Source: Salinicola rhizosphaerae
Lineage (GTDB): Bacteria > Pseudomonadota > Gammaproteobacteria > Pseudomonadales > Halomonadaceae
Length of the DNA: 50,445 bases
NCBI RefSeq assembly: GCF_014652715.1
Contig: NZ_BMZI01000007.1
Coordinates: 192,386 to 242,830, forward strand
Reading direction: 5' to 3'
The notes beneath the pieces are model-generated. The model was not told the DNA's origin and did not search any database. It saw nothing but the letters and a program-made list of their open reading frames with translations. Position 1 is the first letter of the stretch. Each line of letters begins with the position of its first letter. The position numbers and the translations under genes were made by a program. Below are positions 17,353-25,600 of the stretch, piece after piece.

Positions 17353-19061
17353 GTCACGTCCGAGGTGTCGTAAATGGATTCTTCGGGCTCGTCGTTCTCG
17401 GTGAGCACCGCACGACCGAGCGCCATGAGGATGGCGATCGGGCCGTCGATCTTGTTCTCCGGCTTTTCCTTGCGCGGGTAGATGTTGTCCTTCGCGTCCG
17501 CCTTGGCGACGACGTTGGATGCCATCCACGTGAGCACGGGGTCGCAGCTGTGACGCCAGCGCCCGCCGGTGATCGCCGCCTCCATCTCGCGCATCGCGGG
17601 ACTCATGTTCTGCACCGTGTTGCGGTACTCGACGATGTCGGCCCCATCGCTCATGAGCTGGTGCGCAAGCTGCGTGGCGCGCCAGGGGTCATAAGCGATC
17701 TCGTTGATCTGGAACCGCCCGGCGAGATCCTTGATGTCTTCGCGGATGACATCGAAGTCGAGCTCTTCGCCATCGGTGACGATCAGGTCGCCGGAGTTGA
17801 CCCAGCTCTCGTAGGCCGCGCGGTTGTTGCTGGCTCGCTCGATGGCCCCCTCGGGCAGGTAGCTGCGAACGAAAGCGGTCCAGCGCGTCTTCAAGCGACC
17901 GTTCTTGTCCTCTATCTCGTCCCGGAACAGCAGCGCGATCGCGGCGATATCGGTCTTGCTCGCCAGGTCGACGCCCATCCAGCACGCCTGCCCCTCGAAC
18001 TGGTCGATAGTCAGGCTATCGTCGCCGGCGGCATGCCAGTCGGCCATGTTCAGCCAGGCCGTCCGGGCGCTGACCCAGATGTCGAGGTGCTTGGTGAGGA
18101 ACGAGTTTTGACGGCTCGGGTAGCGAACGGCGTCGCGCTGCGCCTTGAGCAGAAACTCCTCGGAGACCGACACGCCGAAGTTCGGATTCGCTTTGCGCAG
18201 CACCGTCGGGTCCTGCCAGTCATCGCCTTGGTCGATGGTATAGATGATCCCAAACAGCTCATCGTTGGGCAGCGCGCCGTCCAGCATCTGCTGCACCTGG
18301 CGCCGCTTGTCGTAGCAGGGCCCGGAGATGTTGAAGCCCGCGGTGGTGATGATGAACATCAGCGGCTGATCGCGGGCGCCCATGCCGGTCGACATGGTGT
18401 CGTAGAGGTTCGGCGTCTGGTGTTCGTGATACTCGTCGACCAGGGCGCAGCTCGGCGAGGAGCCGTCACCGGGGTCACCGATCAGCGGCTCGAGGCGGCT
18501 ACCGTCTTCCGGAATCGAGATATTCCGCGCCATGATCTCAATGCCGGCCGCGCTGATCAGCGCCGGGGACTTCTGCAGCATCAGGCGCGCAGGTCGGAAT
18601 ACCTCCCAGGCCTGCTTCTCGGTAGTGGCACCACAGTAGACCTCGGCGCCGTACTCACCGTCCGCGCAGAGCATGAAGTTCGCGACGCCAGCGGCGATCA
18701 CCGACTTGCCGTTTTTTCGCCCGACCTCGACATAGGCCTCGGTAAAGCGGCGCAGCCCGCTCTTTTTTCGGAGCCACCCGTAAATCACGCAGAACAGAAA
18801 CTTCTGCCACGGCTCGAGTTCGACCAGCTTGCGCTCTCGCGCCCAGCGCCCCTTTGTATGGGGCATCAACTGGATGAATACGCAGACGTTCTCGGCAGCG
18901 TCTTTGTCGAACCGGTACCGAAACGCTCGCCCCTTCGAGGCCTTCAGATCATCGAGGTGTCGCTGACACGCCTGCTGCACTTCCTTGCAGGCCGGAATGC
19001 GGCCAGCCACGACGTCCCGGGCGTACTTGTTCGCGGCGTTGACGTTGGGGTAGCTGGCCAT
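17346..19061 (-). CDS. Terminase large subunit
   Basis: The product has 571 residues. The ATPase P-loop is GRKNGKS near residue 115. The Walker-B-like CALVDEYHEH is near 198 with the coupling motif FIITTAG shortly after. The C-terminal RNase-H-like nuclease begins at WMGVDLASKTD near 355. This matches HK97-type terminases (TerL_ATPase plus nuclease). It packages DNA into proheads and cuts genome ends. The small subunit gene is seven bases upstream. Confidence 0.93.
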   Translation of the reverse strand: MASYPNVNAANKYARDVVAGRIPACKEVQQACQRHLDDLKASKGRAFRYRFDKDAAENVCVFIQLMPHTKGRWARERKLVELEPWQKFLFCVIYGWLRKKSGLRRFTEAYVEVGRKNGKSVIAAGVANFMLCADGEYGAEVYCGATTEKQAWEVFRPARLMLQKSPALISAAGIEIMARNISIPEDGSRLEPLIGDPGDGSSPSCALVDEYHEHQTPNLYDTMSTGMGARDQPLMFIITTAGFNISGPCYDKRRQVQQMLDGALPNDELFGIIYTIDQGDDWQDPTVLRKANPNFGVSVSEEFLLKAQRDAVRYPSRQNSFLTKHLDIWVSARTAWLNMADWHAAGDDSLTIDQFEGQACWMGVDLASKTDIAAIALLFRDEIEDKNGRLKTRWTAFVRSYLPEGAIERASNNRAAYESWVNSGDLIVTDGEELDFDVIREDIKDLAGRFQINEIAYDPWRATQLAHQLMSDGADIVEYRNTVQNMSPAMREMEAAITGGRWRHSCDPVLTWMASNVVAKADAKDNIYPRKEKPENKIDGPIAILMALGRAVLTENDEPEESIYDTSDVTC

Positions 19062-19067
19062 TCGGGA

Positions 19068-19541
19068 TCATCGCTTTTTGCCCACCAGTGCGGCGAAGGG
19101 GTTGGCGGCGTCTTTGGCGCCGGGCACGGCGAGGCGCGCGCGGCTGGCAGGATCCAGACCGAGCGCGCTGCCGAACGTGTTCATCTGTTTGAGCGACTCA
19201 TTCGCGACAGTGCAGGCCGGGTTCTTCACCACGCCGCCCATGGGGCTGTCGACTGTCAGGCCATGCTTGGCGATGTCCTGCTCGGCAAGGCGCCATCGGT
19301 TATAGGCGGCGCAGTAGGCCTCGAGGTTGGCGAGATCCGAGTCGGTCAAAATCTTGGAGCTCACCAGCCAGGGCCCGACCCGCTCCCACATCTCGACCCC
19401 GATCTCGGGCATCCAGTCAGGTGGCGGCGGCACCTCGGTGAGTGAGTTGGCGACCGGCTCATCGTGGTTGATGGCACGCTTACCGGCATTGCCCTGCACG
19501 GCCTTGAGGTGGCTCGGCTTGGGCTTGCGACCTCTTGTCAT
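19068..19541 (-). CDS. Terminase small subunit, P27 family
   Basis: The product has 157 residues. It starts TRGRKPKPSHLKAVQGNAGKR, the hallmark of P27-type small terminases. It also carries EVPPPPDWM and an internal helical LEAYCAAYNRWRLAEQD, and ends NPFAALVGKKR. It recognises the packaging site and loads the large subunit. An HNH nuclease gene is just upstream, as in HK97-like packaging modules. Confidence 0.92.
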   Translation of the reverse strand: MTRGRKPKPSHLKAVQGNAGKRAINHDEPVANSLTEVPPPPDWMPEIGVEMWERVGPWLVSSKILTDSDLANLEAYCAAYNRWRLAEQDIAKHGLTVDSPMGGVVKNPACTVANESLKQMNTFGSALGLDPASRARLAVPGAKDAANPFAALVGKKR

Positions 19542-19690
19542 TTGCGAGCTCCTATCGCCGAACCTGATTTTTCAATTTCGCGGGTATAAAAAACGAATGG
19601 AGGCTGCGGTGTCCGGGGTCGAAAGGCTCTGGAGTTTCGACCTCCCCCTCCCCTCAGCGCACCATTCTGGTGCATTCGTGAGAATCGATC

Positions 19691-20047
19691 TCATCCTCGC
19701 CCGCCCTGCGCCTCCCGCGCCGTCTTCGCCTTGTGACATGGCGAACAGATCGCCTCGAGGTTGCTGTCGTCATCGGTACCGCCAGACTCGAGGTTGACGA
19801 TGTGGTCGACTTCGGTCGCGGGCGTCACTCGGCCGGCGCGCAGGCATGCTTGGCACAGGCCTTTGTCACGCTGAAGGACGCGATCGCGGATCCGACGCCA
19901 CGGCCGGCCGCCGCGTCCGCTTTGACCTCGGCGGCGCTGCGTCCAGCCAGTTGCCTTGTCGGCGTGCTCGTCACAGTAGCCGTGACGCTCGGTCGTCGTG
20001 TGGCGGCAGCCAGGAGATCGGCATGGGCGACGGACCTTACCGGGCAT
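19691..20047 (-). CDS. HNH endonuclease of the packaging module
   Basis: The start at 20047 (MPGKVRRPCRSPGCRH) has AAAGGT upstream; an earlier ATG at 20068 is less well placed. The product has 118 residues. Cysteine pairs PCRSPGC, CQAC and CSPC can bind zinc, and ATEVDHIVNLESGGTDDDSN then LEAICSPCHKAK form the HNH motif. Such nucleases sit beside terminase in HK97-type phages and are needed for cos cleavage. A 149-base gap to the small terminase contains no clear gene and could hold the packaging site. Confidence 0.88.
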   Translation of the reverse strand: MPGKVRRPCRSPGCRHTTTERHGYCDEHADKATGWTQRRRGQSGRGGRPWRRIRDRVLQRDKGLCQACLRAGRVTPATEVDHIVNLESGGTDDDSNLEAICSPCHKAKTAREAQGGRG

Positions 20048-20108
20048 GGCTTTACCTTTCAGTGACATTCGCTCATCGTTTAGACGAGACGGAATAAGGA
20101 GAAAGCAG

Positions 20109-20330
20109 ATGGGCCGAATCGATAACATTTCTTCAGCTGTGCCGCTGCCTGTCTATCGACTGGCTGACGGCGTAATCTATCGTTTTGCAATTAAGGCACT
20201 GAATCCGAAAGGCGAACTCGTCCTGGATTACTACATTGAAAATGAAGCTCAGGCAGTCCGGGTATGCGAGTTGATAACTCGTCAGGGTTTCGCCGATGGG
20301 ACCGAGCTTGAGAAGGTCAGCATCATCTAG
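20109..20330 (+). CDS. Small plus-strand hypothetical protein between lysis and packaging genes
   Basis: The product has 73 residues, beta-rich, starting MGRIDNISSAVPLPVYRLAD with AAGGAG upstream. It is encoded on the strand opposite to the late operon and is visibly AT-richer. Its 3' end overlaps that of Rz1 by eight bases. The composition and orientation suggest a moron with its own expression. The function is unknown. Confidence 0.6.
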   Translation: MGRIDNISSAVPLPVYRLADGVIYRFAIKALNPKGELVLDYYIENEAQAVRVCELITRQGFADGTELEKVSII

Positions 20331-20577
20331 CACACACCTCCTCGAGCATGCCGCGCATCTCGAGCGCCCAATCCGTCAGCCGCCGCTCGCGATCGGCCAG
20401 CGTCCAGTAGGTCGCGTCATCGAGCGGCGCCATGCTGGCGGACTCAACCACCGGCAGCGCTGGCATCGGCGGCACCGTGCACTCAGGACTGATCGGTGTC
20501 GGTGCTGTCGTCGCGCATCCGGGGATCGCCGAACAGCTCAGGGCGAACACCAGCGCGGCGCTGGGCCATCTGTTCAC
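20323..20577 (-). CDS. Outer-membrane spanin Rz1 (embedded start)
   Basis: A GTG at 20577 preceded by GGAGGT starts an 84-residue lipoprotein: signal sequence with AALVFALSCSAIPGC lipobox, then a Pro-rich short periplasmic part. The first 95 bases overlap the 3' end of Rz in another frame, the classic Rz/Rz1 arrangement. With Rz it bridges the periplasm and fuses the membranes at lysis. Confidence 0.8.
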   Translation of the reverse strand: MNRWPSAALVFALSCSAIPGCATTAPTPISPECTVPPMPALPVVESASMAPLDDATYWTLADRERRLTDWALEMRGMLEEVCAR

Positions 20578-20794
20578 GCTCGACCTCCCGTGCCTGTACC
20601 TGATCCGCGCGCTGGCGGGCGTCGATTCTTCGTTCGGTCGCGCGAGCCTGGTCAACGCCCTGCGCTCGCGCCTTGGCTTTGTCGAGCTCGTCACGCGCCG
20701 CGTCACGCTGTCCGCGCATGACGAGCGCCAGCGAGGTCAGCAGCCCAACCACCACGGCCACGCCGGCGGCGACCCACCCATACAAGCGGCTCAC
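20483..20794 (-). CDS. Inner-membrane spanin Rz
   Basis: A GTG at 20794 overlaps the previous stop as GTGA. The product has 103 residues: N-terminal membrane segment (GWVAAGVAVVVGLLTSLAL), then a long charged coiled-coil (RDAARDELDKAKARAQG...), typical of i-spanins. The C-terminus contains PELFGDPRMRDD. It pairs with the embedded Rz1. Confidence 0.82.
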   Translation of the reverse strand: MSRLYGWVAAGVAVVVGLLTSLALVMRGQRDAARDELDKAKARAQGVDQARATERRIDARQRADQVQAREVEREQMAQRRAGVRPELFGDPRMRDDSTDTDQS

Positions 20795-21018
20795 TGGATC
20801 CGGCTCCGGATGTACTCTTCGATTGCCTTCTGAGGGATCAGCCGCGCACCCACGCCAGCAAAGCCGACCAACGTGGCCAGCGCCGTGAACGCCCACTCGG
20901 GAAGCAGGTTCTGGTAATGAGCCAGTACTGGCTGCAGCGAGTAAAGCAGCGCCGCGAGGATGCCGAGCCGCACCGACCACAGCTTGTGCGCCTTGGGCGC
21001 TTCCGGCACCAGTCTCAT
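20791..21018 (-). CDS. Holin-like small membrane protein
   Basis: The product has 75 residues with two hydrophobic segments (about 17-33 and 43-60) and charged ends (N-terminus KAHK, C-terminus EEYIRSRIQ). This matches small phage holins such as the DUF7940 type. It overlaps the genes on both sides by four bases in the lysis cassette. It could be the holin or an antiholin, since another holin candidate is close by. Confidence 0.6.
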   Translation of the reverse strand: MRLVPEAPKAHKLWSVRLGILAALLYSLQPVLAHYQNLLPEWAFTALATLVGFAGVGARLIPQKAIEEYIRSRIQ

Positions 21019-21377
21019 CGCTCACGCCCCGTCTTGAGTTGCAATTGGCCCGTCCAGCCATCGTCGGTCGTCATGTTCGTGGTGGCCCGGCACGCCGCCA
21101 GCCGCGCATCCGCGACGCCGATCCGGTAGCGCAAGTCGCTCAGACGGTCCCGCGCGATGTTGCGCTCGGCTTCGTACCTTCCCGCCTTGCTCTGCTCCTC
21201 GACCAGCGCGTACCAGAGGCCGTAACCGATGGCCTGCTGGCTATCCTGCCACTCGGCCAGTCGCCGGTCGGTCGCGCTCGCCTGCAGCTGGGACATCACC
21301 GCCCACGCCACCGCCACCGCGGCAACCAGCAGATGCGAGCGGCTGTCGCGCGAGAGCCTGCCAATCCATCGGATCAT
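21015..21377 (-). CDS. Membrane-anchored coiled-coil lysis protein
   Basis: The product has 120 residues: one N-terminal membrane segment (LLVAAVAVAWAVMSQL) then a periplasmic helical region (AERNIARDRLSDLRYRIG). The topology resembles spanins or lysis accessory proteins. A separate Rz/Rz1 pair is present downstream, so this may be an additional or regulatory spanin-like factor. It overlaps both neighbours by four bases. Confidence 0.5.
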   Translation of the reverse strand: MIRWIGRLSRDSRSHLLVAAVAVAWAVMSQLQASATDRRLAEWQDSQQAIGYGLWYALVEEQSKAGRYEAERNIARDRLSDLRYRIGVADARLAACRATTNMTTDDGWTGQLQLKTGRER

Positions 21378-21706
21378 TTCCGCCTCAGTGCCGACGCGAT
21401 GTCGGCGATATTGTCGAGCAGCCTATCGACGCGCTTCTCGAAGCCGTGCACGCCGATGTAGCCCAGAAACGCAGCGAAAAACCGCCCGGTGTCAGGCTCG
21501 AACCCGAAATGCTGGATGAACGGCAGTGAGGTCCACGCGAGGAACCCCACCATCAGCGTCTCGATCCAGCGTTTGCAGATCCGAGCGCCGCCGGAGGTCA
21601 GCACTCGCAGCGAAGACATCACCATCGCGCAAAGCGCCGCCGACTGGGCGGGTTCCTGCACGAGCGCGGTGACCGCCAGCCAGAGCTCAGTGATTTGATC
21701 CGGCAT
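21374..21706 (-). CDS. Phage holin, lambda-type family
   Basis: The product has 110 residues with two or three hydrophobic helices (about 20-35, 48-65, 75-88). It has a SGGARICKRWIETLMVGFLA stretch seen in lambda-family (class II) phage holins. It lies among the lysis genes downstream of the endolysin. It presumably makes the inner-membrane lesion that releases the endolysin. Confidence 0.72.
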   Translation of the reverse strand: MPDQITELWLAVTALVQEPAQSAALCAMVMSSLRVLTSGGARICKRWIETLMVGFLAWTSLPFIQHFGFEPDTGRFFAAFLGYIGVHGFEKRVDRLLDNIADIASALRRK

Positions 21707-21730
21707 CTCGATCCCCGGTGGTTGTCGCGG

Positions 21731-22006
21731 CTACCCTCGTCGTCGAGACGCCCGGTGAATGAGAATCCAGGCAGGGATCATCGAGAGATTGAGCAGCAAC
21801 CGGCCGATGGCCGTGCGATCGCTCAATGCGATATCCATCGCCACATCGGCCCCGCGGAATGCCAGCAGGCCGGCAGCGGTCGCGATGACGATGTGGATTG
21901 CCAGACGCACCCATCCATCCTCGACGCGGTTCAGCGCGATGAAGCACTGGATGATCAGGCCCAGGGCGATCACGAAATTGGCCAGTGCCATGGCGATCGG
22001 AATCAT
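21731..22006 (-). CDS. Small membrane protein of the lysis cassette
   Basis: The product has 91 residues with three hydrophobic segments (1-22, 33-50, 65-82) and a basic C-terminus (HRASRRRG). Its ATG overlaps the endolysin stop. It may be a further holin or antiholin. Together with two other membrane genes it gives the cassette an unusual number of holin candidates. Confidence 0.6.
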   Translation of the reverse strand: MIPIAMALANFVIALGLIIQCFIALNRVEDGWVRLAIHIVIATAAGLLAFRGADVAMDIALSDRTAIGRLLLNLSMIPAWILIHRASRRRG

Positions 22007-22599
22007 GCAGCCACCTCCGCTTGCCAGACGTCGCGTGCGTTGCCCTCGCGCTGTCCGAGCGTCAGCTGCACCTGCACGCGCTGGGCCGCCTCGTCTTTAG
22101 TGATGCGGCCGTCAGTGTCAGCATCGAGGCCAGAGTTTTGCCGATACGCCGTCGTGCCATCGGTGAACATCACCGCACCACCAGGGCGAGAGACGAACGC
22201 AGGCATCAGAATCGCGAGATACATGTCAGAGAGCGTGTTGATCTTCAGCTTGTAGGGCTCGAAGTAACGCTCGACATAATCGAGCTGCTCGACGGCAGTC
22301 ATTGCCGCCAGCGCCTCGGTCGTCGTGTCCAACCCGTGAGCCGTTGAGGGCATGAACTGGATAAGGCCCGTCGCACCGCTACCGGCCATGTTGCGCTGTG
22401 CCGGGTCGAACGACCGGCCCGTCTCGAATGCCATGCACGCCATCAGGTAGCCGGCGTGATCTAGCCCCCAGCCGAACCGTGCCACGAGCTCGAACAGCCG
22501 ATCGATGAACGCATCGGAGACATGAGCACCCCACGCCAGCCGAACGCGCAGCGGATAACGTCCGCTGCCGATTGTCTCGACTTCGCGCATGAACTGCAT
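22003..22599 (-). CDS. Endolysin, lytic transglycosylase-like
   Basis: The start at 22599 (MQFMREVETIG) has GGAG seven bases upstream; another ATG at 22590 is possible. The product has 198 residues. MAFETGRSFDPAQRN contains the likely catalytic Glu, and GATGLIQFMPSTA is the hallmark SLT-type segment. The C-terminal TDADGRITKDEAAQRVQ looks like an EF-hand-like calcium loop. It cleaves peptidoglycan at lysis. It is the first gene of the lysis cassette. Confidence 0.85.
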   Translation of the reverse strand: MQFMREVETIGSGRYPLRVRLAWGAHVSDAFIDRLFELVARFGWGLDHAGYLMACMAFETGRSFDPAQRNMAGSGATGLIQFMPSTAHGLDTTTEALAAMTAVEQLDYVERYFEPYKLKINTLSDMYLAILMPAFVSRPGGAVMFTDGTTAYRQNSGLDADTDGRITKDEAAQRVQVQLTLGQREGNARDVWQAEVAA

Positions 22600-22734
22600 G
22601 GAGTCACTCCGAATAGAAAGCTCGCCAGCGGGCGGGAAGATCGAACGAGGTGGCCGCTCGAGTAAGTTGCCGCCATAGCTCAGGGGAACGTGGGGAGCAC
22701 GCGGGGAGCGAACGATGGCGGCGAACAGGGGCAA

Positions 22735-22774
22735 AAACGACAGCGCCCCGACCGGTCGAAACCGATCAGGGCGC
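22735..22774 (-). terminator. Strong hairpin upstream of the lysis cassette (possible tR'-like terminator)
   Basis: On the minus strand a 14-bp stem (22743-22756 with 22761-22774, two G-U pairs) has a UUCG loop. A TTTTT run follows five bases later. It lies between the upstream accessory genes and the endolysin, where a late-promoter terminator would be expected. The offset T run makes termination uncertain. Confidence 0.5.
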
Positions 22775-22938
22775 AAAAAATACAAGCTTAGCTGAATAGT
22801 ACCCGGGAATGGTTACGGGTACAACATGTGGTGCTGGAGAAATTACCAGCAGTTGAAATGGCAACTACACACCCGGGGATTCAATGGAGGGTAGTAGTAG
22901 AGAAACGGCCATCATCCAGCGGATTGACAAATTTTTAT

Positions 22939-23301
22939 TCAGCGCTTACCAAATGCTTGCAATATTTCGTTGCTCGTCCTAACGGCTTTACGCATGTCGG
23001 AGTCGGTAATAGTCTGATTCCAATCGTAATCGGATTCATGCCGTAGTTGCTTGATCTGTCCCAGCTGCCTGCCCTGCTTGCGCCATTTTCGTTGAGCTTC
23101 AAGTGCTCTTACTATGCGATCATGGGAAGTGCTGTGACCACAATCGATACCCGATTCCTGGCAGTAATCTCTAGCAACCAGAAAGGCCGCGTAGTAGGCG
23201 CGGTTGATTACGCTGCGCATGACTGGTTGATCTAACTCGCTTCGATCATTGAGATTCATAGTGCGCAGCATATTTGCGACATCAAAAAGGCGATCAGGCA
23301 T
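22939..23301 (-). CDS. HEPN-domain-like protein
   Basis: The product has 120 residues, all-helical. VINRAYYAAFLVARDYCQ is the signature first-helix motif of small HEPN proteins, and IKQLRHESDYDWNQTI corresponds to the second conserved LRxxADY-like region. A canonical RNase Rx4-6H is not evident, so it may be a non-catalytic or variant HEPN. It overlaps the upstream gene by eight bases and forms a two-gene cassette with it. HEPN proteins are common in toxin-antitoxin and anti-phage modules. The function here is not known. Confidence 0.65.
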   Translation of the reverse strand: MPDRLFDVANMLRTMNLNDRSELDQPVMRSVINRAYYAAFLVARDYCQESGIDCGHSTSHDRIVRALEAQRKWRKQGRQLGQIKQLRHESDYDWNQTITDSDMRKAVRTSNEILQAFGKR

Positions 23302-24112
23302 CCCGCTGCATCACCTCGCGAACTCGATTGGCAGGAAAATCGCGCGCTAGGCAACTTACGATCCCAGCAAGCTGAGGACTAACTTCAGTTTCATCACAGT
23401 CTCGATCGATCAGTGCTTCATCAAGAGCTTCCAGAGCTTCTGGATCCAAATCGGCGAATACCTGAAGCACAACCTTCCCCTGCCCATCCTCGTAGGTGAC
23501 GGCGTCGATATCGATCCCTACGCGGGTATTCATTAGATTAGCAGTATGCTCACGCACGAGTTTGTAGAAACCCCGCACATAAGCCCGGTACTCATCTAAG
23601 CCCACGCCGGAGCCATCCAGCACATTCACAACTGCTTCATCACTGCGCCACTGCCTCATACTTTCGGACTCTCCATTCATGGAGGCCAACCTCCGCCGAA
23701 CGTCCATCAGTAGCTCAAGATCACCGCAGTTCCAAGCTACGGGCGCAATATGGTGCAATGCCCTAGCATCTGTAGACAATCCACTCATAGCTAGCTTGAG
23801 CAGCTTTAGTGCTATATCGGCATCAAAAGTAAAAAGTGCAACATTAGACATGTTGAGCAGCATGCCTGACTCGCCTGGGTAGTGAGCAATCAGTCGCTCT
23901 GCTGCTACGTCGAAAGCTGCATAGTCTCTCTCGATCTCTGCCACCAGAGCATCTCTGATCAGCGTCTGACATAGCCCAGTGCCTGACTTCGACACCATCT
24001 GAGCTAGCCTGTTCACTTGGAACTGGGTGAGATTTCCACGAGCTGATTCGAGCTCGATGGAGTAATCCATGGCATCACTGATAGCCTGAGAGATTGTCTG
24101 CGGACTGGGCAT
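23294..24112 (-). CDS. Unknown helical protein paired with HEPN gene
   Basis: ATG 24112 follows GGGGAG closely; a GTG at 24127 is an alternative start. The product has about 272 residues. It appears alpha-helical, with a repeat-like middle (LLNMSNVALFTFDADIALKL, ALHHIAPVAWNCGDLELLMD) suggestive of TPR-like helical pairs. An acidic C-terminal region follows (LDPEALEALDEALIDRDCDE). No family is recognised. GC is lower than in adjacent late genes. Coupling to the HEPN gene suggests a functional pair. Confidence 0.6.
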   Translation of the reverse strand: MPSPQTISQAISDAMDYSIELESARGNLTQFQVNRLAQMVSKSGTGLCQTLIRDALVAEIERDYAAFDVAAERLIAHYPGESGMLLNMSNVALFTFDADIALKLLKLAMSGLSTDARALHHIAPVAWNCGDLELLMDVRRRLASMNGESESMRQWRSDEAVVNVLDGSGVGLDEYRAYVRGFYKLVREHTANLMNTRVGIDIDAVTYEDGQGKVVLQVFADLDPEALEALDEALIDRDCDETEVSPQLAGIVSCLARDFPANRVREVMQRDA

Positions 24113-24213
24113 CGACTCCCCGAGCACGAAATTTCATGGACCGGCGATACTACCGGATGTTTTCAGCATGTACCAGATAGAGTAAACAGTCCAGATCGCT
24201 TTCTGGGACATGC

Positions 24214-24810
24214 TCACGCCGCAAAGCGCGCCTGCTCTACCACCACCGCCAGCATCACCTTGCGTGCGTTCTTTGCCGAATTGCGCATCGCCTCGGCGGT
24301 TTCGAAAATCTCGCCCACTGCTACCGGCCATCCCAGCCGCTGCAGGATGATCCGCTGGCCCTCGCACACCTCCGCCAGCGTCAGCCCCCGATGGCCCTGC
24401 TTGATCGCCTGGATGCGCTCCAGGTCGCCGCCGAGTGGTCGCGACCATTTCTGAGCATCGATCTTGTACCCGGTCAGCAACACCGCCATCCGCTGCCGTT
24501 CGTTGAGATGCCCCAGCAACGCTTTTGCCATATGCCGCCAGCGGCAGGCGTACCGGAAACGTTCGGCCGCTTCGCCTACATGATCGACGGCGCCCGTCAT
24601 CTCGCCGCGGCCCTCGCCCATGTTCGCGATCGTGCTGACCTTGTGGTGGCCGAGGTTCAGGTGGCGGTAGTCGATCCGCCACTCGATCTCGACCTCGATC
24701 AGCTCATCTAGGCATCGGCGCAGCGCCTTCTCGCGAACCGCGCTGCCCTCGGGCTCACGTCGGATAACCGCCATCAGCTGATTGATCCCCATCAATTCCA
24801 GTTGCCGCAT
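24214..24810 (-). CDS. Presumed late-gene regulator (Q-position protein)
   Basis: ATG at 24810 has GGGGGGAG upstream. The product has 198 residues, helical and basic. It includes HLNERQRMAVLLTGYKIDAQ and a helix-rich C-terminus with GLTLAEVCEGQRIILQRLGW. It is the last gene of the leftward early operon before the lysis region, the place of lambda Q-type antiterminators. The sequence alone does not prove the function. The terminators within the late operon make an antiterminator likely. Confidence 0.45.
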   Translation of the reverse strand: MRQLELMGINQLMAVIRREPEGSAVREKALRRCLDELIEVEIEWRIDYRHLNLGHHKVSTIANMGEGRGEMTGAVDHVGEAAERFRYACRWRHMAKALLGHLNERQRMAVLLTGYKIDAQKWSRPLGGDLERIQAIKQGHRGLTLAEVCEGQRIILQRLGWPVAVGEIFETAEAMRNSAKNARKVMLAVVVEQARFAA

Positions 24811-24836
24811 TGCTCCCCCCCCTGTTTCCTGAGTCG

Positions 24837-25316
24837 TTACCACTCGGTGCCGTGCACCATGGTCTCGCGCTGCTCGATGAGCGTCGGCGCCCAGCTGGCG
24901 TATTCACGCAGCACCGCTTTCGCTTCTTCGAGCCCACGGGCCAGCACCGCGCAGTAGCCCCGTCGATCGGCTTTTTCCAACCACTCACGCTGGCTGGCGG
25001 CGGTGGCCGCATGTTTGGGCGGCGTCGCCTTGAACTCCACGTAGAGCCCGAGCCAGCCGCCGCGCCCCTCCATCACCACCAGGTCGGAGACACCGGACTT
25101 CACCCCCTGGCGCTTGAGATCCGCCGCCGTCTTCTTGTTGCGCTGGCCACCGTTGGGCACGTGGTAGGTCACGGCGTAGAGCGACCCGACCGGCTCGCCC
25201 CGCTGTTGCTCACCGTAGAGCCAGCGAATCAGCGCCATCTGCTCGACGCCCTCGTGATCGATGCGAGGGGCGCGGGTGTTCCGAACCGGGCAGCGCCGTG
25301 TTGCAACTGGTTGCAT
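24837..25316 (-). CDS. VRR-NUC domain nuclease
   Basis: The product has 159 residues from ATG 25316, overlapping the previous stop as TGATG. The VRR-NUC core is visible: VPNGGQRNKKTAADLKRQG, GVSDLVVMEGRGGW then LYVEFKA, carrying the D and ExK residues of the PD-(D/E)xK fold. Phage VRR-NUC proteins act on branched DNA such as Holliday junctions during replication and recombination. It lies in the replication operon. Confidence 0.85.
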   Translation of the reverse strand: MQPVATRRCPVRNTRAPRIDHEGVEQMALIRWLYGEQQRGEPVGSLYAVTYHVPNGGQRNKKTAADLKRQGVKSGVSDLVVMEGRGGWLGLYVEFKATPPKHAATAASQREWLEKADRRGYCAVLARGLEEAKAVLREYASWAPTLIEQRETMVHGTEW

Positions 25317-25600
25317 CACTGCCCCCTCGCTTGCCGGCGTTCCCAGCCCGAGTAGTCCGCTACGATCCGACGCAGGATGGACTCGGCATGAATGTCCCGA
25401 TCGATGTCGGCGCGGCTTTCCACGCCACAGGCCTGGCGGATGAAATCGGCCGCATCTTCAGCGTTATGCGTCCCATCCGGCAACTGCTCGAGCGTGAGGC
25501 CATGGCGATGGCGCTTACGTGCGTCGAGATAGAGCAGGAAGCGCGGATTGGCGCCCAGCATCGCTGCCCGTTGCGCTTGGCTGCTGCCGTGTCGCGTCAT
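25316..25600 (-). CDS. Hypothetical early phage protein
   Basis: The product has 94 residues, basic and helical. It contains QRAAMLGANPRFLLYLDARK and EDAADFIRQACGVESRADID. Similar short proteins occur near replication genes of other temperate phages, without known function. It overlaps genes on both sides by a few bases. Confidence 0.6.
   Translation of the reverse strand: MTRHGSSQAQRAAMLGANPRFLLYLDARKRHRHGLTLEQLPDGTHNAEDAADFIRQACGVESRADIDRDIHAESILRRIVADYSGWERRQARGQ

Noticed and set aside
17343-19445. A 700-codon open frame on the plus strand across the terminase genes
   Set aside because: It is antisense to well-recognised terminase genes. High GC with codon bias leaves the opposite strand open, and its composition (His/Arg/Val/Gly) is not protein-family-like.
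22924-22952. A perfect TTGACA on the plus strand near the HEPN gene end
   Set aside because: The -10 at 17 bases (TACCAA) is poor and it faces no plus-strand gene.
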